The position numbers and the translations under genes are program-made. A model generated the notes under the pieces. The model had not been told where the DNA came from. It saw only the letters and a list, made by a program, of their open reading frames with translations, and ran no database searches. A stretch of DNA of 64,000 nt from Brumimicrobium mesophilum (GTDB taxonomy: Bacteria > Bacteroidota > Bacteroidia > Flavobacteriales_D > Crocinitomicaceae), in NCBI RefSeq assembly GCF_003025005.1, contig NZ_PVSS01000001.1, positions 248,001 to 312,000 of the forward strand, written 5' to 3'. Shown piece by piece: positions 1 through 8,449 of this stretch. Positions within the stretch are counted from its first letter, which is position 1, and each line of letters starts with the position of its first letter.

Positions 1-483
1 TCAAGACGAGGAGGTGCTGAAGCAAGCGAATATAAAAGAATCAATGCAGCGAAAGCTTTACTTGCCAAAACGGACTCAATTCGCAATAAAAATACAGATG
101 CAAAAATCATCATTATGGGAGACTTCAATGATTATCCAAACAACAATTCCATCTTCGAAACTTTAGGCGCTGGATTAGCATCTAACGCAACTAATTTCGT
201 GAATCTAATGTTGCCCATGCACGAAAATGGTGAAGGAAGTTACAACTACCGAGGAGAATGGGGAATGCTGGATCAATTTATTGTTTCACCAAGCTTAGTT
301 GCTCCAGAAAAAGGACTGCACATAAAGGAAAGCAAAGCGTACTTGGTAAACGATGATAAATTTATGCACATCTTTGATAATGGTGAAAAAACACCAGGAA
401 AAACTTATGGCGGACCTCAGTATTATGGAGGGTATTCAGACCATTTGGCGATTTACGGGTACTTGAAGATGATTGGTGAGTAA
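1..483 (+). CDS. endonuclease/exonuclease/phosphatase family protein, C-terminal part
   Basis: This is the 3' part of a gene cut by the left edge; the frame is open from base 1 to the TAA at 481-483. Family hallmarks are visible: IIMGDFND (the GDFN metal/catalytic motif), GMLDQFIVS (the D-Q/H motif near the end) and YSDHLAIYGYL (the SDH motif that supplies the catalytic His). Proteins of this DNase I-like fold hydrolyse phosphodiester or phosphoester bonds; in Bacteroidota many are secreted, but the N-terminus needed to judge export is outside the window. Substrate cannot be told from the sequence. It points toward the UbiA-like gene on the other strand, so the two are convergent. Confidence 0.85.
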   Translation, partial: SRRGGAEASEYKRINAAKALLAKTDSIRNKNTDAKIIIMGDFNDYPNNNSIFETLGAGLASNATNFVNLMLPMHENGEGSYNYRGEWGMLDQFIVSPSLVAPEKGLHIKESKAYLVNDDKFMHIFDNGEKTPGKTYGGPQYYGGYSDHLAIYGYLKMIGE

Positions 484-587
484 AAGTTTTATGCTCTGAA
501 TAAAAAAGTAATGAAGGGACGACGTAATTCAAAAGTCATACTTTCATCAAGCAAAGTTATATGCTACATTCAGGCTATTCCCCCTTT

Positions 588-1409
588 TCATATAAAATAA
601 ATAACCAAGGCATAAACAATTATCCAACCGTCAATAATTCCGGAATAATACATTTCGTGTCTGTCGGTTCGGCTCCCAACGATTAGAATTCCCAAACCCA
701 AATAGCAGAGATAAAACAACCATAAATGGCTAACAATTGGGAAGAAAAGATATAAACTTAAAGCACTAAGTACAGCAAAAATAACAGCCATAAACTTCGC
801 TCCTTTCACACCAAATATTTGAGGAATTGTAGACTTTTGTTTTCTGTCATACACCAAATCACGGATATCAAAAGGAACGGTTGCAGCTAGAATGAAGAAG
901 AAAATTGACAATCCCAAACCAATTGGGAAATCCGTTGAATCTGCAATTCTCATATATGGCCAATACACTGAAACAAGCGCCCATTGAGCTGCAATCAAAT
1001 AAATCTTAGCATAAGGAACATCGCGCAGAGCCATAGATTTCGGATGAATTTTCATGGCATAAAGCACTCCGATAATGGCACTAAAAGCAAGAAACCAAAA
1101 ATCAATATTCCAACCTAAAACTGCGAAATAGATTGTTACTGAGCCGATAATTCCAATTCCAGCGAGAATTTTGATTAAAAAAGTATGATTTTCCAACCAA
1201 TGATGACGATCTGAAGATTTTACTTTTATTTCTCCTAAGCGAAGAATGCGTTGAATGTTGTAGATAAAAAGAGTGGCGAAGAAAACGGTGAAGCCAATTC
1301 CAATATAGTGTGGACTTCCTAGTTTAATCGCACAAGAATAGGCTAGTAAACCGGCTGAAAGGCTTACGAGAATGTTACTGTATATTAGATATTGGAGAAA
1401 TCGCATCAT
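588..1409 (-). CDS. UbiA-like prenyltransferase family membrane protein
   Basis: Very hydrophobic protein with about eight predicted membrane segments. It carries a DIRDLVYDRK segment (D181, D184, D188 counted from the chosen start) that fits the second Asp-rich motif of UbiA-type prenyltransferases, which attach prenyl chains to aromatic or sugar acceptors. The first Asp-rich motif is degenerate (YNIQRILR around residue 51), so catalytic activity is uncertain. The frame is open upstream to 1568, but the extra 53 residues are not membrane-like, and a TAATTTTG promoter box lies 6 nt before the double ATG at 1409/1406. I therefore chose the start that gives MMRFLQYLIYSNILVSL, typical of flavobacterial homologues. 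Exact substrate unknown. Confidence 0.7.
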   Translation of the reverse strand: MMRFLQYLIYSNILVSLSAGLLAYSCAIKLGSPHYIGIGFTVFFATLFIYNIQRILRLGEIKVKSSDRHHWLENHTFLIKILAGIGIIGSVTIYFAVLGWNIDFWFLAFSAIIGVLYAMKIHPKSMALRDVPYAKIYLIAAQWALVSVYWPYMRIADSTDFPIGLGLSIFFFILAATVPFDIRDLVYDRKQKSTIPQIFGVKGAKFMAVIFAVLSALSLYLFFPIVSHLWLFYLCYLGLGILIVGSRTDRHEMYYSGIIDGWIIVYALVIYFI

Positions 1410-1415
1410 GAATCG

Positions 1416-1423
1416 CAAAATTA
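1416..1423 (-). promoter_or_regulatory. Bacteroidetes -7 box of the UbiA-like gene
   Basis: TAATTTTG on the minus strand matches TAnnTTTG. Only 6 nt separate it from the ATG at 1409, so transcription should begin at or next to the start codon (leaderless mRNA). No convincing -33 TTTG was found. Confidence 0.45.
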
Positions 1424-1554
1424 CGGGAAAATTCATGCTAAATTTGATAAATACAGTAAAATATGAACTTATTGGAAAGCTTTTCAACCGAATAAAAGAA
1501 AGTGCATCGCGTGAATCTACCGCCGTTGATTTACAAAGATTTTTATAGTTAAAA

Positions 1555-1848
1555 CTACACTTTTTCAATGGTTTTCTGCTTACCTTTCAATCTTGCAAGG
1601 GTAAAATTACGATTAACTTCATTTGCCAACTCATAAGGACGATTAAATGCTTCTTGTGTAAGTTTGAAAAAGATTGAAAGTTTACGAATTACCTCTTTTG
1701 CTAAACCCTTCTGATAATTAAGGATTTTAGAAGCTATTCCTTTTGATAAATCTATAATGTTTACTAAGTCATTGGCTTTTAAATCGTGGTCCTCCATCAA
1801 ATATTTCAAGAGTTCAATTGGATTTAATTCAAGAAATGTAGTGTGTTC
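1555..1848 (-). pseudogene. higA: higA antitoxin remnant, N-terminus deleted
   Basis: The reading frame encodes the HTH half of a HigA/XRE antitoxin: EHTTFLELNPIELLKYL, then a helix-turn-helix with SKGIASKILNYQKGL and VIRKLSIFFK, then the usual AFNRPYELANEVNR tail. Flavobacterial HigA proteins normally have about 50 more N-terminal residues; here the frame runs upstream straight into the end of the higB remnant. The only usable internal start is a TTG at 1809 (residues LKYLMEDHD), so a short HTH protein might still be made. Known family role: DNA-binding antitoxin that represses higBA and neutralises HigB. Inference: inactive remnant. Confidence 0.75.
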
Positions 1849-2116
1849 CCATCCACTTTACAAATAAATGAGCTTTGGTTCAACCAAAATTATACTTACA
1901 AATAACACGATACTTATTTCCTCCAATATTGAAGATCACTCTTTGTGAACTTTTACCTAAAATATCTGCGGTATTAAAAGTGAAAAACATATCAATCGGA
2001 AAGTTCCAATCTGCCATTTCAAGGGTAAACAACCATTTTTCAAAAGGTACTTTACTTTGCGTATTGTTATTGACATATTCTTCAATGGATTGCTTCTAAA
2101 TCAGATGAACTCTCAT
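1841..2116 (-). pseudogene. higB: higB toxin remnant with two stops and lost C-terminus
   Basis: Reading the minus strand from the ATG at 2116 gives MRVHLI, a TAG stop at 2098-2096, then KQSIEEYVNNNTQSKVPFEK, then a segment ending DWNFPIDMFFTFNTADILG and RVIFNIGGNKYRVICKYNFG, a TGA at 1882-1880, and TKAHLFVKWMGTH. This is the HigB (RelE-superfamily mRNA interferase) pattern in the usual toxin-first order, with ADIL, VFNI-GNKYR and WMGTH landmarks. After GTH the sequence becomes higA in another frame. Two nonsense codons and the lost tail make it a pseudogene. The plus-strand 74-codon ORF over it is a shadow. Confidence 0.75.
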
Positions 2117-2404
2117 ATATTTAGGTTATAGGTACAACATTTGTTTCACCAAGGGAAACTTTTTTTAGGTGATAATTAAAAAAACTATATTTAAATTAAT
2201 AAAAAATGTTGAGTGCAAAAAACTGTCGCGATCATTCTTTTCATCCGAATTAAGAATTCAACAACTATTTGTATTGCTTACAGTTCGCTTGAATTTAACA
2301 TTGCAGGCTTGCCCAACTAACGAGCAAAATCAACTGGTCAAATAGAAAACAAATTACATACATCATATTAACCTAAAATATTCTATTCTCAGAACTATAT
2401 ATCT
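2117..2404. other. intergenic region upstream of gcvP
   Basis: About 290 bases of AT-rich sequence between the higB remnant and the gcvP promoter. I see no ORF, no clear hairpin and no glycine-riboswitch-like sequence. Confidence 0.5.
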
Positions 2405-2412
2405 TATATTTG
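2405..2412 (+). promoter_or_regulatory. -7 box of gcvP
   Basis: TATATTTG matches the Bacteroidetes TAnnTTTG consensus; the gcvP ATG is 23 nt after its last base. No clear -33 element is visible. Confidence 0.55.
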
Positions 2413-2435
2413 CAGTCTCAAAAAAACTGTAATAA

Positions 2436-5321
2436 ATGAGCGCATTTTCTAAACGTCACATAGGTCCTTCTGAGGACGAGAAATCAGCAATGTTAGCTGA
2501 GATCGGAGTAGGTTCAATTGATGAATTGATGGAGCTAACTGTTCCTAAAGACATTCGACTACAAAATGAATTAAGAATTGATACTGCCCTAACGGAAAAG
2601 CAGTATTTAGATCACATTGGTGAACTAGCTGTGAAAAACAGAGTATTCAAATCTTACATAGGATTGGGTTACAGTGAAACTAACGTGCCTCCAGTTATCC
2701 AAAGAAATGTATTGGAAAATCCAGGATGGTACACTGCTTACACTCCATACCAAGCTGAAATTTCGCAAGGAAGATTAGAGGCATTGTTGAATTTTCAAAC
2801 AATGATCGTTGATTTGACTGGTTTAGAATTGGCAAACGCTTCTTTATTAGACGAGTCAACTGCAGCAGCAGAGGCTATGATTATGTTCTTCAATGCAAGA
2901 TCACGATCTGATGTAAAAGCAGAAAAAAACAAATTCTTTGTTTCTGAATTCGCTTATCCACAAACCATAGACGTAATTAAAGGAAGAGCTAACCATTTAG
3001 GAATCGAATTAGTTTTTGGTGACCCTACAAATTTCGATTTAACTGATGATAAGATTTTTGGTGCGTTAGTTCAATATCCAGATGTATATGGTCGTGTTAA
3101 AGACCTTAGAGGATTCGTTGAAAAACTATCAAAAAATGACGTAAAAGTTGCAGTTGCAGCGGACATCATGTCATTGGTATTGTTAGAGGCTCCTGGTAAA
3201 ATGGGAGTTGATGTTGTTTGTGGTTCTACACAACGTTTTGGTGTTCCAATGGGATACGGTGGACCTCACGCAGCATATTTTGCAACACGTGAAGAATACA
3301 AAAGACACATTCCAGGTAGAATTATCGGAGTATCGAAAGATGCAGATGGAAATACTGCATTAAGAATGGCGCTTCAAACACGTGAACAACACATCAAAAG
3401 AGCCAAAGCTACTTCAAATATTTGTACAGCTCAAGCATTATTGGCTGTAATGGCAGGAATGTATGCAGTATATCATGGCCCTGAAGGCATAAAATATATC
3501 GCACAAAACATTCATAACCAAACTGCAACAATCCACAAGTCTATTGAAAAAGTAGGTTTTAAAGTACTTCACGATGATTATTTCGATACTTTATGGGTTG
3601 AAACTCCAGAAGGTTTAACTTGCGAAGAATTGAAAGATGTTGCAGAAGATCACCGCATTAATTTACGTTACATCAATGAAAATCAATTTTCAATTAGCGT
3701 TGGAGAAAGAACAAATGATGCTGAGGTAAAAGAATTAGTGGCAATGCTTGAAAAAGCAATCAATGCAAAAGCTATCGAAGTGAAGTTTATTTCTTCTTTA
3801 GTAAATCAAGAATTGGCCCGTAAAACAGAAATTTTAACGCACGAAGTGTTTAACACTTATCATTCTGAAACAAAAATGATGCGCTACATGAAGTGGTTGG
3901 AAAACAAAGATCTTTCTTTGGTTCATTCCATGATTGCTTTGGGTTCATGTACAATGAAATTGAACGCAGCAGCGCAATTAATGCCAATTACTTGGCCAGA
4001 ATTCTCAAATCTTCATCCTTTCGCACCGGTAAATCAAGCAATTGGTTACCACGAAATGATCAAAGAATTAGAGAAAGATTTATGTGAAATTACTGGTTTC
4101 TATGCAATGTCTATGCAACCTAACTCAGGCGCGCAAGGAGAATATGCAGGATTGATGGTGATTAAAGCATATCATGAATCAAATGGAGATGAACAAAGAG
4201 ATATTTGTTTAATTCCATCTTCAGCACACGGAACAAACCCGGCTTCAGCAGTAATGGCTGGATTTAAAGTGGTGGTAACGAAATGTGATGACCAAGGAAA
4301 TATCGACATCGAAGATTTAAGAAGAAACGCTGAAAAATATTCTGATAAATTAGGTTGTGTTATGGTAACATACCCTTCTACACATGGAGTATTCGAAGCA
4401 GGAATTAGAGAAATTACACAAATCATTCACGATCACGGTGGTCAAGTTTATATGGATGGTGCGAACATGAATGCACAAGTTGGATTAACAAATCCAGGGA
4501 ATATTGGAGCAGACGTTTGTCACCTAAACTTACACAAAACATTTGCTATTCCTCACGGAGGTGGCGGACCAGGAATGGGACCTATTGGTGTAGCAGAACA
4601 CTTAGCACCTTTCATTCCAGGAAGTGAACTTATTGATGGAGTTGGTGGAAAGAATGCAATTCGTTCTATTTCAGGAGCACCTTACGGAAGTGCATTGATT
4701 TTATTGGTTTCTTATGCTTACATTAAGATGTTAGGAACAAAAGGATTAAAACATTCTACAGAAATGGCGATTGTTAATGCAAACTACATCAAAGCAAGAT
4801 TAAGCAAGCACTACCCAATTTTATATTCTGGAGAGAACAACACTGTTGGTCATGAAATGATTTTGGATTGTAGAGCTTTCAAAAGAACTGCTGGTGTTGA
4901 AGTAGCGGATATCGCAAAAAGATTAATCGATTATGGATTCCACTCTCCTACTGTTTCTTTCCCAGTTGCTGGAACATTAATGATTGAGCCAACTGAGTCT
5001 GAAGACAAAGCTGAGTTAGACCGTTTCTGTGAAGCAATGATCAACATTCGTAAAGAAATTCAATTTATTGAAGACGGACATGCAGATCAAGAATCAAACT
5101 TATTGAAAAATGCACCGCATACAGCTGAGTGTATCATCAACCAAGATTGGAAATATGATTACACACCTAAAGAAGCAGCATACCCATTAGACTATCTAGT
5201 GCGTAACAAGTTTTGGGTTTCTGTACGTCGTGTAGATGATGCTTTCGGAGATAGAAATTTAATCTGTTCTTGCCCTTCAATTGAATCTTACAATATCGAG
5301 GAAGAGGAAGCTTTAGCCTAA
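2436..5321 (+). CDS. gcvP: glycine dehydrogenase (decarboxylating), P protein
   Basis: Full-length single-chain P protein (961 aa, the usual size), with N-terminal FSKRHIGPSEDEK typical of the family. It decarboxylates glycine using pyridoxal phosphate and passes the aminomethyl group to the lipoyl arm of GcvH in the cytoplasmic glycine cleavage system. The PLP lysine is K701 in LNLHKTF, followed by the Gly-rich IPHGGGGPGMGPIGV stretch; SSAHGTNPASA and YMDGANMNAQ are also characteristic. The gene stands alone with its own -7 box and a strong terminator directly after it. Its partner gcvH is 57 kb away in this window, and gcvT is not in the window. Confidence 0.97.
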   Translation: MSAFSKRHIGPSEDEKSAMLAEIGVGSIDELMELTVPKDIRLQNELRIDTALTEKQYLDHIGELAVKNRVFKSYIGLGYSETNVPPVIQRNVLENPGWYTAYTPYQAEISQGRLEALLNFQTMIVDLTGLELANASLLDESTAAAEAMIMFFNARSRSDVKAEKNKFFVSEFAYPQTIDVIKGRANHLGIELVFGDPTNFDLTDDKIFGALVQYPDVYGRVKDLRGFVEKLSKNDVKVAVAADIMSLVLLEAPGKMGVDVVCGSTQRFGVPMGYGGPHAAYFATREEYKRHIPGRIIGVSKDADGNTALRMALQTREQHIKRAKATSNICTAQALLAVMAGMYAVYHGPEGIKYIAQNIHNQTATIHKSIEKVGFKVLHDDYFDTLWVETPEGLTCEELKDVAEDHRINLRYINENQFSISVGERTNDAEVKELVAMLEKAINAKAIEVKFISSLVNQELARKTEILTHEVFNTYHSETKMMRYMKWLENKDLSLVHSMIALGSCTMKLNAAAQLMPITWPEFSNLHPFAPVNQAIGYHEMIKELEKDLCEITGFYAMSMQPNSGAQGEYAGLMVIKAYHESNGDEQRDICLIPSSAHGTNPASAVMAGFKVVVTKCDDQGNIDIEDLRRNAEKYSDKLGCVMVTYPSTHGVFEAGIREITQIIHDHGGQVYMDGANMNAQVGLTNPGNIGADVCHLNLHKTFAIPHGGGGPGMGPIGVAEHLAPFIPGSELIDGVGGKNAIRSISGAPYGSALILLVSYAYIKMLGTKGLKHSTEMAIVNANYIKARLSKHYPILYSGENNTVGHEMILDCRAFKRTAGVEVADIAKRLIDYGFHSPTVSFPVAGTLMIEPTESEDKAELDRFCEAMINIRKEIQFIEDGHADQESNLLKNAPHTAECIINQDWKYDYTPKEAAYPLDYLVRNKFWVSVRRVDDAFGDRNLICSCPSIESYNIEEEEALA

Positions 5322-5392
5322 TTATTCTTTGCAAGAAAACTCTAATATAACAATTAGTTTGCTTATCAAAGAATTGAAATAAATATTTTAAT

Positions 5393-5428
5393 GTGAAGAA
5401 GGATGAAAGATTCCTTCTTCACTTTTTT
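5393..5428 (+). terminator. rho-independent terminator of gcvP
   Basis: A perfect 11-bp stem (GTGAAGAAGGA at 5393-5403 with TCCTTCTTCAC at 5412-5422), an 8-nt loop, then six T. It covers the ATG at 5403, which rules that codon out as the start of the next gene. Confidence 0.9.
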
Positions 5429-5438
5429 AAATAACAAA

Positions 5439-5834
5439 ATGGACTACGCAATAGAAATTAAATTTAAGAAATTACTAGCCGAGCTTGATGAAAGATTTGG
5501 TGGTGGATTAGATGTTCAATCTATTCTATTTCTTATTGGTGTTCAAGAATTGGGGAAAGGTTATCAGAATTTCAATAAGAGACAAAAAACAGAACTTATG
5601 CATGTTGCCGTTTGCACTGTTTTAGAACCTTACGGTTACTATAAAACCATTGGAAGAGATGAAGACAATTGGCCGCATTTTGAATTTTTAAAAGAATTAC
5701 CGCCACTCGACCAACCACAGCAGCAACACTTAATGAAAGAAGCAATTCTCACCTATTTCCAAGCGGAAAACAATGAAAGTATTGACAATATCGAGATTCC
5801 AGAGGTTTTGAGATATTATGATGAGGAAGAGTAG
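5439..5834 (+). CDS. conserved-looking hypothetical protein, 131 aa
   Basis: The frame is open from an ATG at 5403, but that codon lies inside the gcvP terminator, so the ATG at 5439 (MDYAIEIKFKKLLAELDERF) is the likely start. It is a soluble, acidic, mostly helical protein with no signal peptide or membrane segment. Landmarks are LDVQSILFLIGVQELGKGY, a KTELMHVAVCTVLEPYGYY segment, and an acidic tail ending RYYDEEE. I recognise the general type as a small uncharacterised Bacteroidetes protein but cannot assign a function. A weak stem (AGAAAT/ATTTCT) followed by a T run lies at about 5848-5874 and could terminate it. Confidence 0.75.
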   Translation: MDYAIEIKFKKLLAELDERFGGGLDVQSILFLIGVQELGKGYQNFNKRQKTELMHVAVCTVLEPYGYYKTIGRDEDNWPHFEFLKELPPLDQPQQQHLMKEAILTYFQAENNESIDNIEIPEVLRYYDEEE

Positions 5835-5925
5835 CGAGTAAGTTAAAGAAATTCCTCATTTCTGTGCTTTTTTCAGGTTGACAGATTAAGGGAGAGACAT
5901 GTCAAAAAAGTAGGAAAATAGGCAT

Positions 5926-6785
5926 TCACTGTTTGAAAGTAGCTTTGATCATTGGGAAGTTACTATTTGATCCAGATTTATTAGAATCAAATCCTATCGT
6001 ATAATCTTTCCCAACATAACCATGAACCCATAACAATGATTTATCATTCAAAAAATAGCTTATTGATTTATATTGAGCATGTGGTTTTTCAGTAAAAGAA
6101 AAATAGCTTGGAGCATCTTCAAAGTCAAAATTAGGAACAGTTTCAACACCAATAAATACTTTTCCTTTTATAAAAATGCCTAAAGAATCTAGATTAATTT
6201 TAGACCAGCCTTCAATAGAATCGTCAAAAAAACTTTTTCCATTAATAATGATTCTTTTGGAATGTCTGTTAAATCAGTAACAGAATATATCATTAATGAA
6301 AATTTCGTTCGGGAGGAATCCTCTTTATTTTCAATATAGAGTTCTACATTTTCTAATCGAGAATCTTCAACAATATCCATTACTATACCTTCTCTATATC
6401 CAATATATCCCCCTCGTGATCTAGATTTAAAAAAAGTTTTTCTCGTTACCCCATAAGTGTTTCTTTCATACTCACTTTTTATGGTGAATTCCTCAAAGTC
6501 GATTGTTTTAATATTTAAAATAATAGTATCTGAAATTTCAGATACTACTATTAATTTTTCTTCATACCCAGAAGATTTAATGCGTAAAGTGTCCTTTTTA
6601 TTTAAATCTTTTATAGTCAACTTACCATTCAAATCAGAATACCCTCCTGTCTTCGTACTAGTGCAATATACATTAGCAAAAGGAATAGCCTTCTGTTCTT
6701 CATTCAGTATCGTAAACTCAACGCTATTTTGCGAGTATAAATTAAAGGTGGAAATCGATAATATGAATATAAAATATCTTATCAT
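5926..6785 (-). pseudogene. frameshifted secreted protein with carboxypeptidase-like regulatory domain
   Basis: The N-terminal part starts at MIRYFIFILSISTFNLYSQ (ATG at 6785), a signal peptide. It is followed by a CarboxypepD_reg-like fold: VEFTILNEEQKAIPFANVYC, GGYSDLNGKLTI, DTLRIKSSGYEE, residues about 20-105. The frame goes out near 6250: in the other frame the sequence continues as INGKSFFDDSIEGWSKINLD and stays open, with similar composition, to a TGA at 5926-5928. A single missing base after ...PKES explains it. The family is common in Bacteroidota surface proteins; the function is unknown. It could also be a sequencing error, in which case the gene is intact at about 286 aa. Confidence 0.75.
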
Positions 6786-6916
6786 GTACAAAATTAACGC
6801 TATGATGTCCATTTTATAATTGGACAAAATTGAATAGATGCTAAGTTGTTGATTTTTTTAGTAAAATACCATTTATCAGCAGTATAATTCCGAGTTCGGA
6901 TTACTTTCTTTTAGTA

Positions 6917-7618
6917 TCAGCCCTGCTTCTTCATTTCATTTCCAGCTTCCCAACTACTCGCAAAGTTCAAAAATCCACTAATCAAAGGATGAGGATCTTC
7001 TTTAGTACTACATACTTGCGGTAAGCTCATCGAAGCTACACAAAATGGTCTAGATTTTAAACTAACGATTTCTGGGTCTTCAAATTGGTTCACAGCTTCA
7101 ACATCCAAGACTTCAGATTTCAAAATTTCTAATATATGCGGATAAACAGAGAACCTTGCGTTGGTTAATTCAATGCGTTTCTTTTCATTATAAAGTGAAA
7201 TTAAAGATTGTGATGAAGGATGAACTTCAACTTTTTCAAAAACATCTTCCACAGCCAGGTTTTTAGAAATAACTTTTTCGTGATTTTCATTGAGATTATA
7301 CATCTTAACAATGACTTCTAAAAATGTTTTAAAAGATTCTCCAGTAATTAAAAGAGCTACTTGTGAAGCTAGAATTGACTTTATAATTCCATTGAGAAAA
7401 AACGCATTATCATAAGGACCAGGTGCGATGATAACGCCATTGAATTTGCTGAATTTAGCTGGTTTCAAGGTTGCGGCTTCGTGCGTTCGCATCCAATAGT
7501 AATTCACTTCGATGTCTAGTAATGCCGCTGAATGTTCAATCGCCATGTTGGTGGCATGATGGGCATTGAAAGTGAAGTTAAAATCTCCTATTATTACAAT
7601 TTTTAAAGCTTCAGACAT
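6917..7618 (-). CDS. CTP synthase C-terminal region-like GATase protein lacking the nucleophile
   Basis: A class I glutamine-amidotransferase-like protein of 233 aa. It resembles the stand-alone proteins related to the CTP synthase C-terminal region: IVIIGDFNFTFNAHHATNMA at the N-terminus, FNGVIIAPGPYDN near residue 60, and ASMSLPQ with PHPLISGFL at the end. In those relatives the nucleophile elbow reads like GTCGGFQ; here the aligned stretch is ITGESFK, with Gly (about G93) where Cys belongs. It should not hydrolyse glutamine by the usual mechanism. I chose MSEALK (7618); the upstream 16 residues of the open frame overlap a neighbouring terminator. The role is unknown; binding or regulation is possible. 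Confidence 0.7.
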   Translation of the reverse strand: MSEALKIVIIGDFNFTFNAHHATNMAIEHSAALLDIEVNYYWMRTHEAATLKPAKFSKFNGVIIAPGPYDNAFFLNGIIKSILASQVALLITGESFKTFLEVIVKMYNLNENHEKVISKNLAVEDVFEKVEVHPSSQSLISLYNEKKRIELTNARFSVYPHILEILKSEVLDVEAVNQFEDPEIVSLKSRPFCVASMSLPQVCSTKEDPHPLISGFLNFASSWEAGNEMKKQG

Positions 7619-7650
7619 AGTACAAAACAAGGATTGCTGCGAAAAGATAT

Positions 7651-7688
7651 AAAAAAAAATGGTCATTCCGACTAAGAATGACCATTTT
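7651..7688 (-). terminator. terminator of the 210-aa lipoprotein gene
   Basis: Perfect 13-bp stem: AAAATGGTCATTC at 7656-7668 with GAATGACCATTTT at 7676-7688, followed on the minus strand by a run of T. It lies just downstream of the lipoprotein gene and upstream of the GATase-like gene. Confidence 0.85.
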
Positions 7689-7705
7689 GTATAATTTTAT
7701 AATTT

Positions 7706-8338
7706 TTATTGTCTTTTGAAATAACCTACAAACACTGCATTTTCCATCTGAACTGTATCTGCTAACAGAGGATCCACATTAGAATATAAGGACAAGTTAA
7801 ACCTCGCAACGAATTTCATGTATTCACCATTTTCATCTTGATCACTCACTAAATCTGTGATTTCAAAATCTTGAGGGTCAACAGCCGTTTCAGAACTGGT
7901 GTAAACTATTCCTTGACTATCACGATAAACAATTTCTACTCCGTCATCAGCATCAGTTTTATACTGAATTGGCATGGTGATATCATCTGTAAAGAACTCA
8001 TTAAATTCATCAACAGTTGGTGTTTGACCTTGACCACCGCTAAACAACAACTTTCCTAATCTAATTTCAACCATATCTTGTACGCTTCCACTTTTTAAAG
8101 TAGAATAATATGTAATTGACGAAGGTTGTGGTGAAGGTAAAATCTCTTTTGCTTGAGTTGCTTGAAGTGAATACCCTTCAAAGTCTTTGATGATCTCCAA
8201 TCTAGCTCCCTCAACATCACCTTCAAAAGATACCGGTAAAGTTGCTTCATAAGAAGGCTTTGGTATAACTTCATGTTTAATGCAAGAACTTAAAGCAGCT
8301 ACACCTAATATTATCGTTAATGATTTAATGTATTTCAT
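7706..8338 (-). CDS. lipoprotein of unknown function
   Basis: 210 aa with a lipoprotein signal peptide (MKYIKSLTIILGVAALSSC, lipid-modified Cys19). The mature part is polar, with acidic patches and a probable beta-rich fold (VEIRLGKLLFSGGQ, MKFVARFNLSLYS). No Lol-avoidance or surface-export signal can be judged, and no catalytic motif is seen. I do not recognise the family. It is monocistronic: a strong hairpin terminator follows 17 nt after the stop. It sits next to the T9SS gene cluster on the same strand, but 110 nt of non-coding DNA separates them. Confidence 0.8.
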   Translation of the reverse strand: MKYIKSLTIILGVAALSSCIKHEVIPKPSYEATLPVSFEGDVEGARLEIIKDFEGYSLQATQAKEILPSPQPSSITYYSTLKSGSVQDMVEIRLGKLLFSGGQGQTPTVDEFNEFFTDDITMPIQYKTDADDGVEIVYRDSQGIVYTSSETAVDPQDFEITDLVSDQDENGEYMKFVARFNLSLYSNVDPLLADTVQMENAVFVGYFKRQ

Positions 8339-8449
8339 AATTCTATATAGTTTCTAGGGCTAATATACGTAAAGTAAGGGTAAAAGGTTGCCTAAAATAT
8401 GAGAAAATATTTTCTTCTAAAAATCGAATTTATAAATCCACAAGAATTC

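Noticed and set aside
1875-2099. Plus-strand ORF of 74 codons
   Set aside because: It lies over the higB remnant, which is clearly recognisable on the minus strand.
5403-5438. ATG at 5403 as the start of the gene ending at 5834
   Set aside because: This ATG is inside the gcvP terminator stem; the next ATG at 5439 is used.
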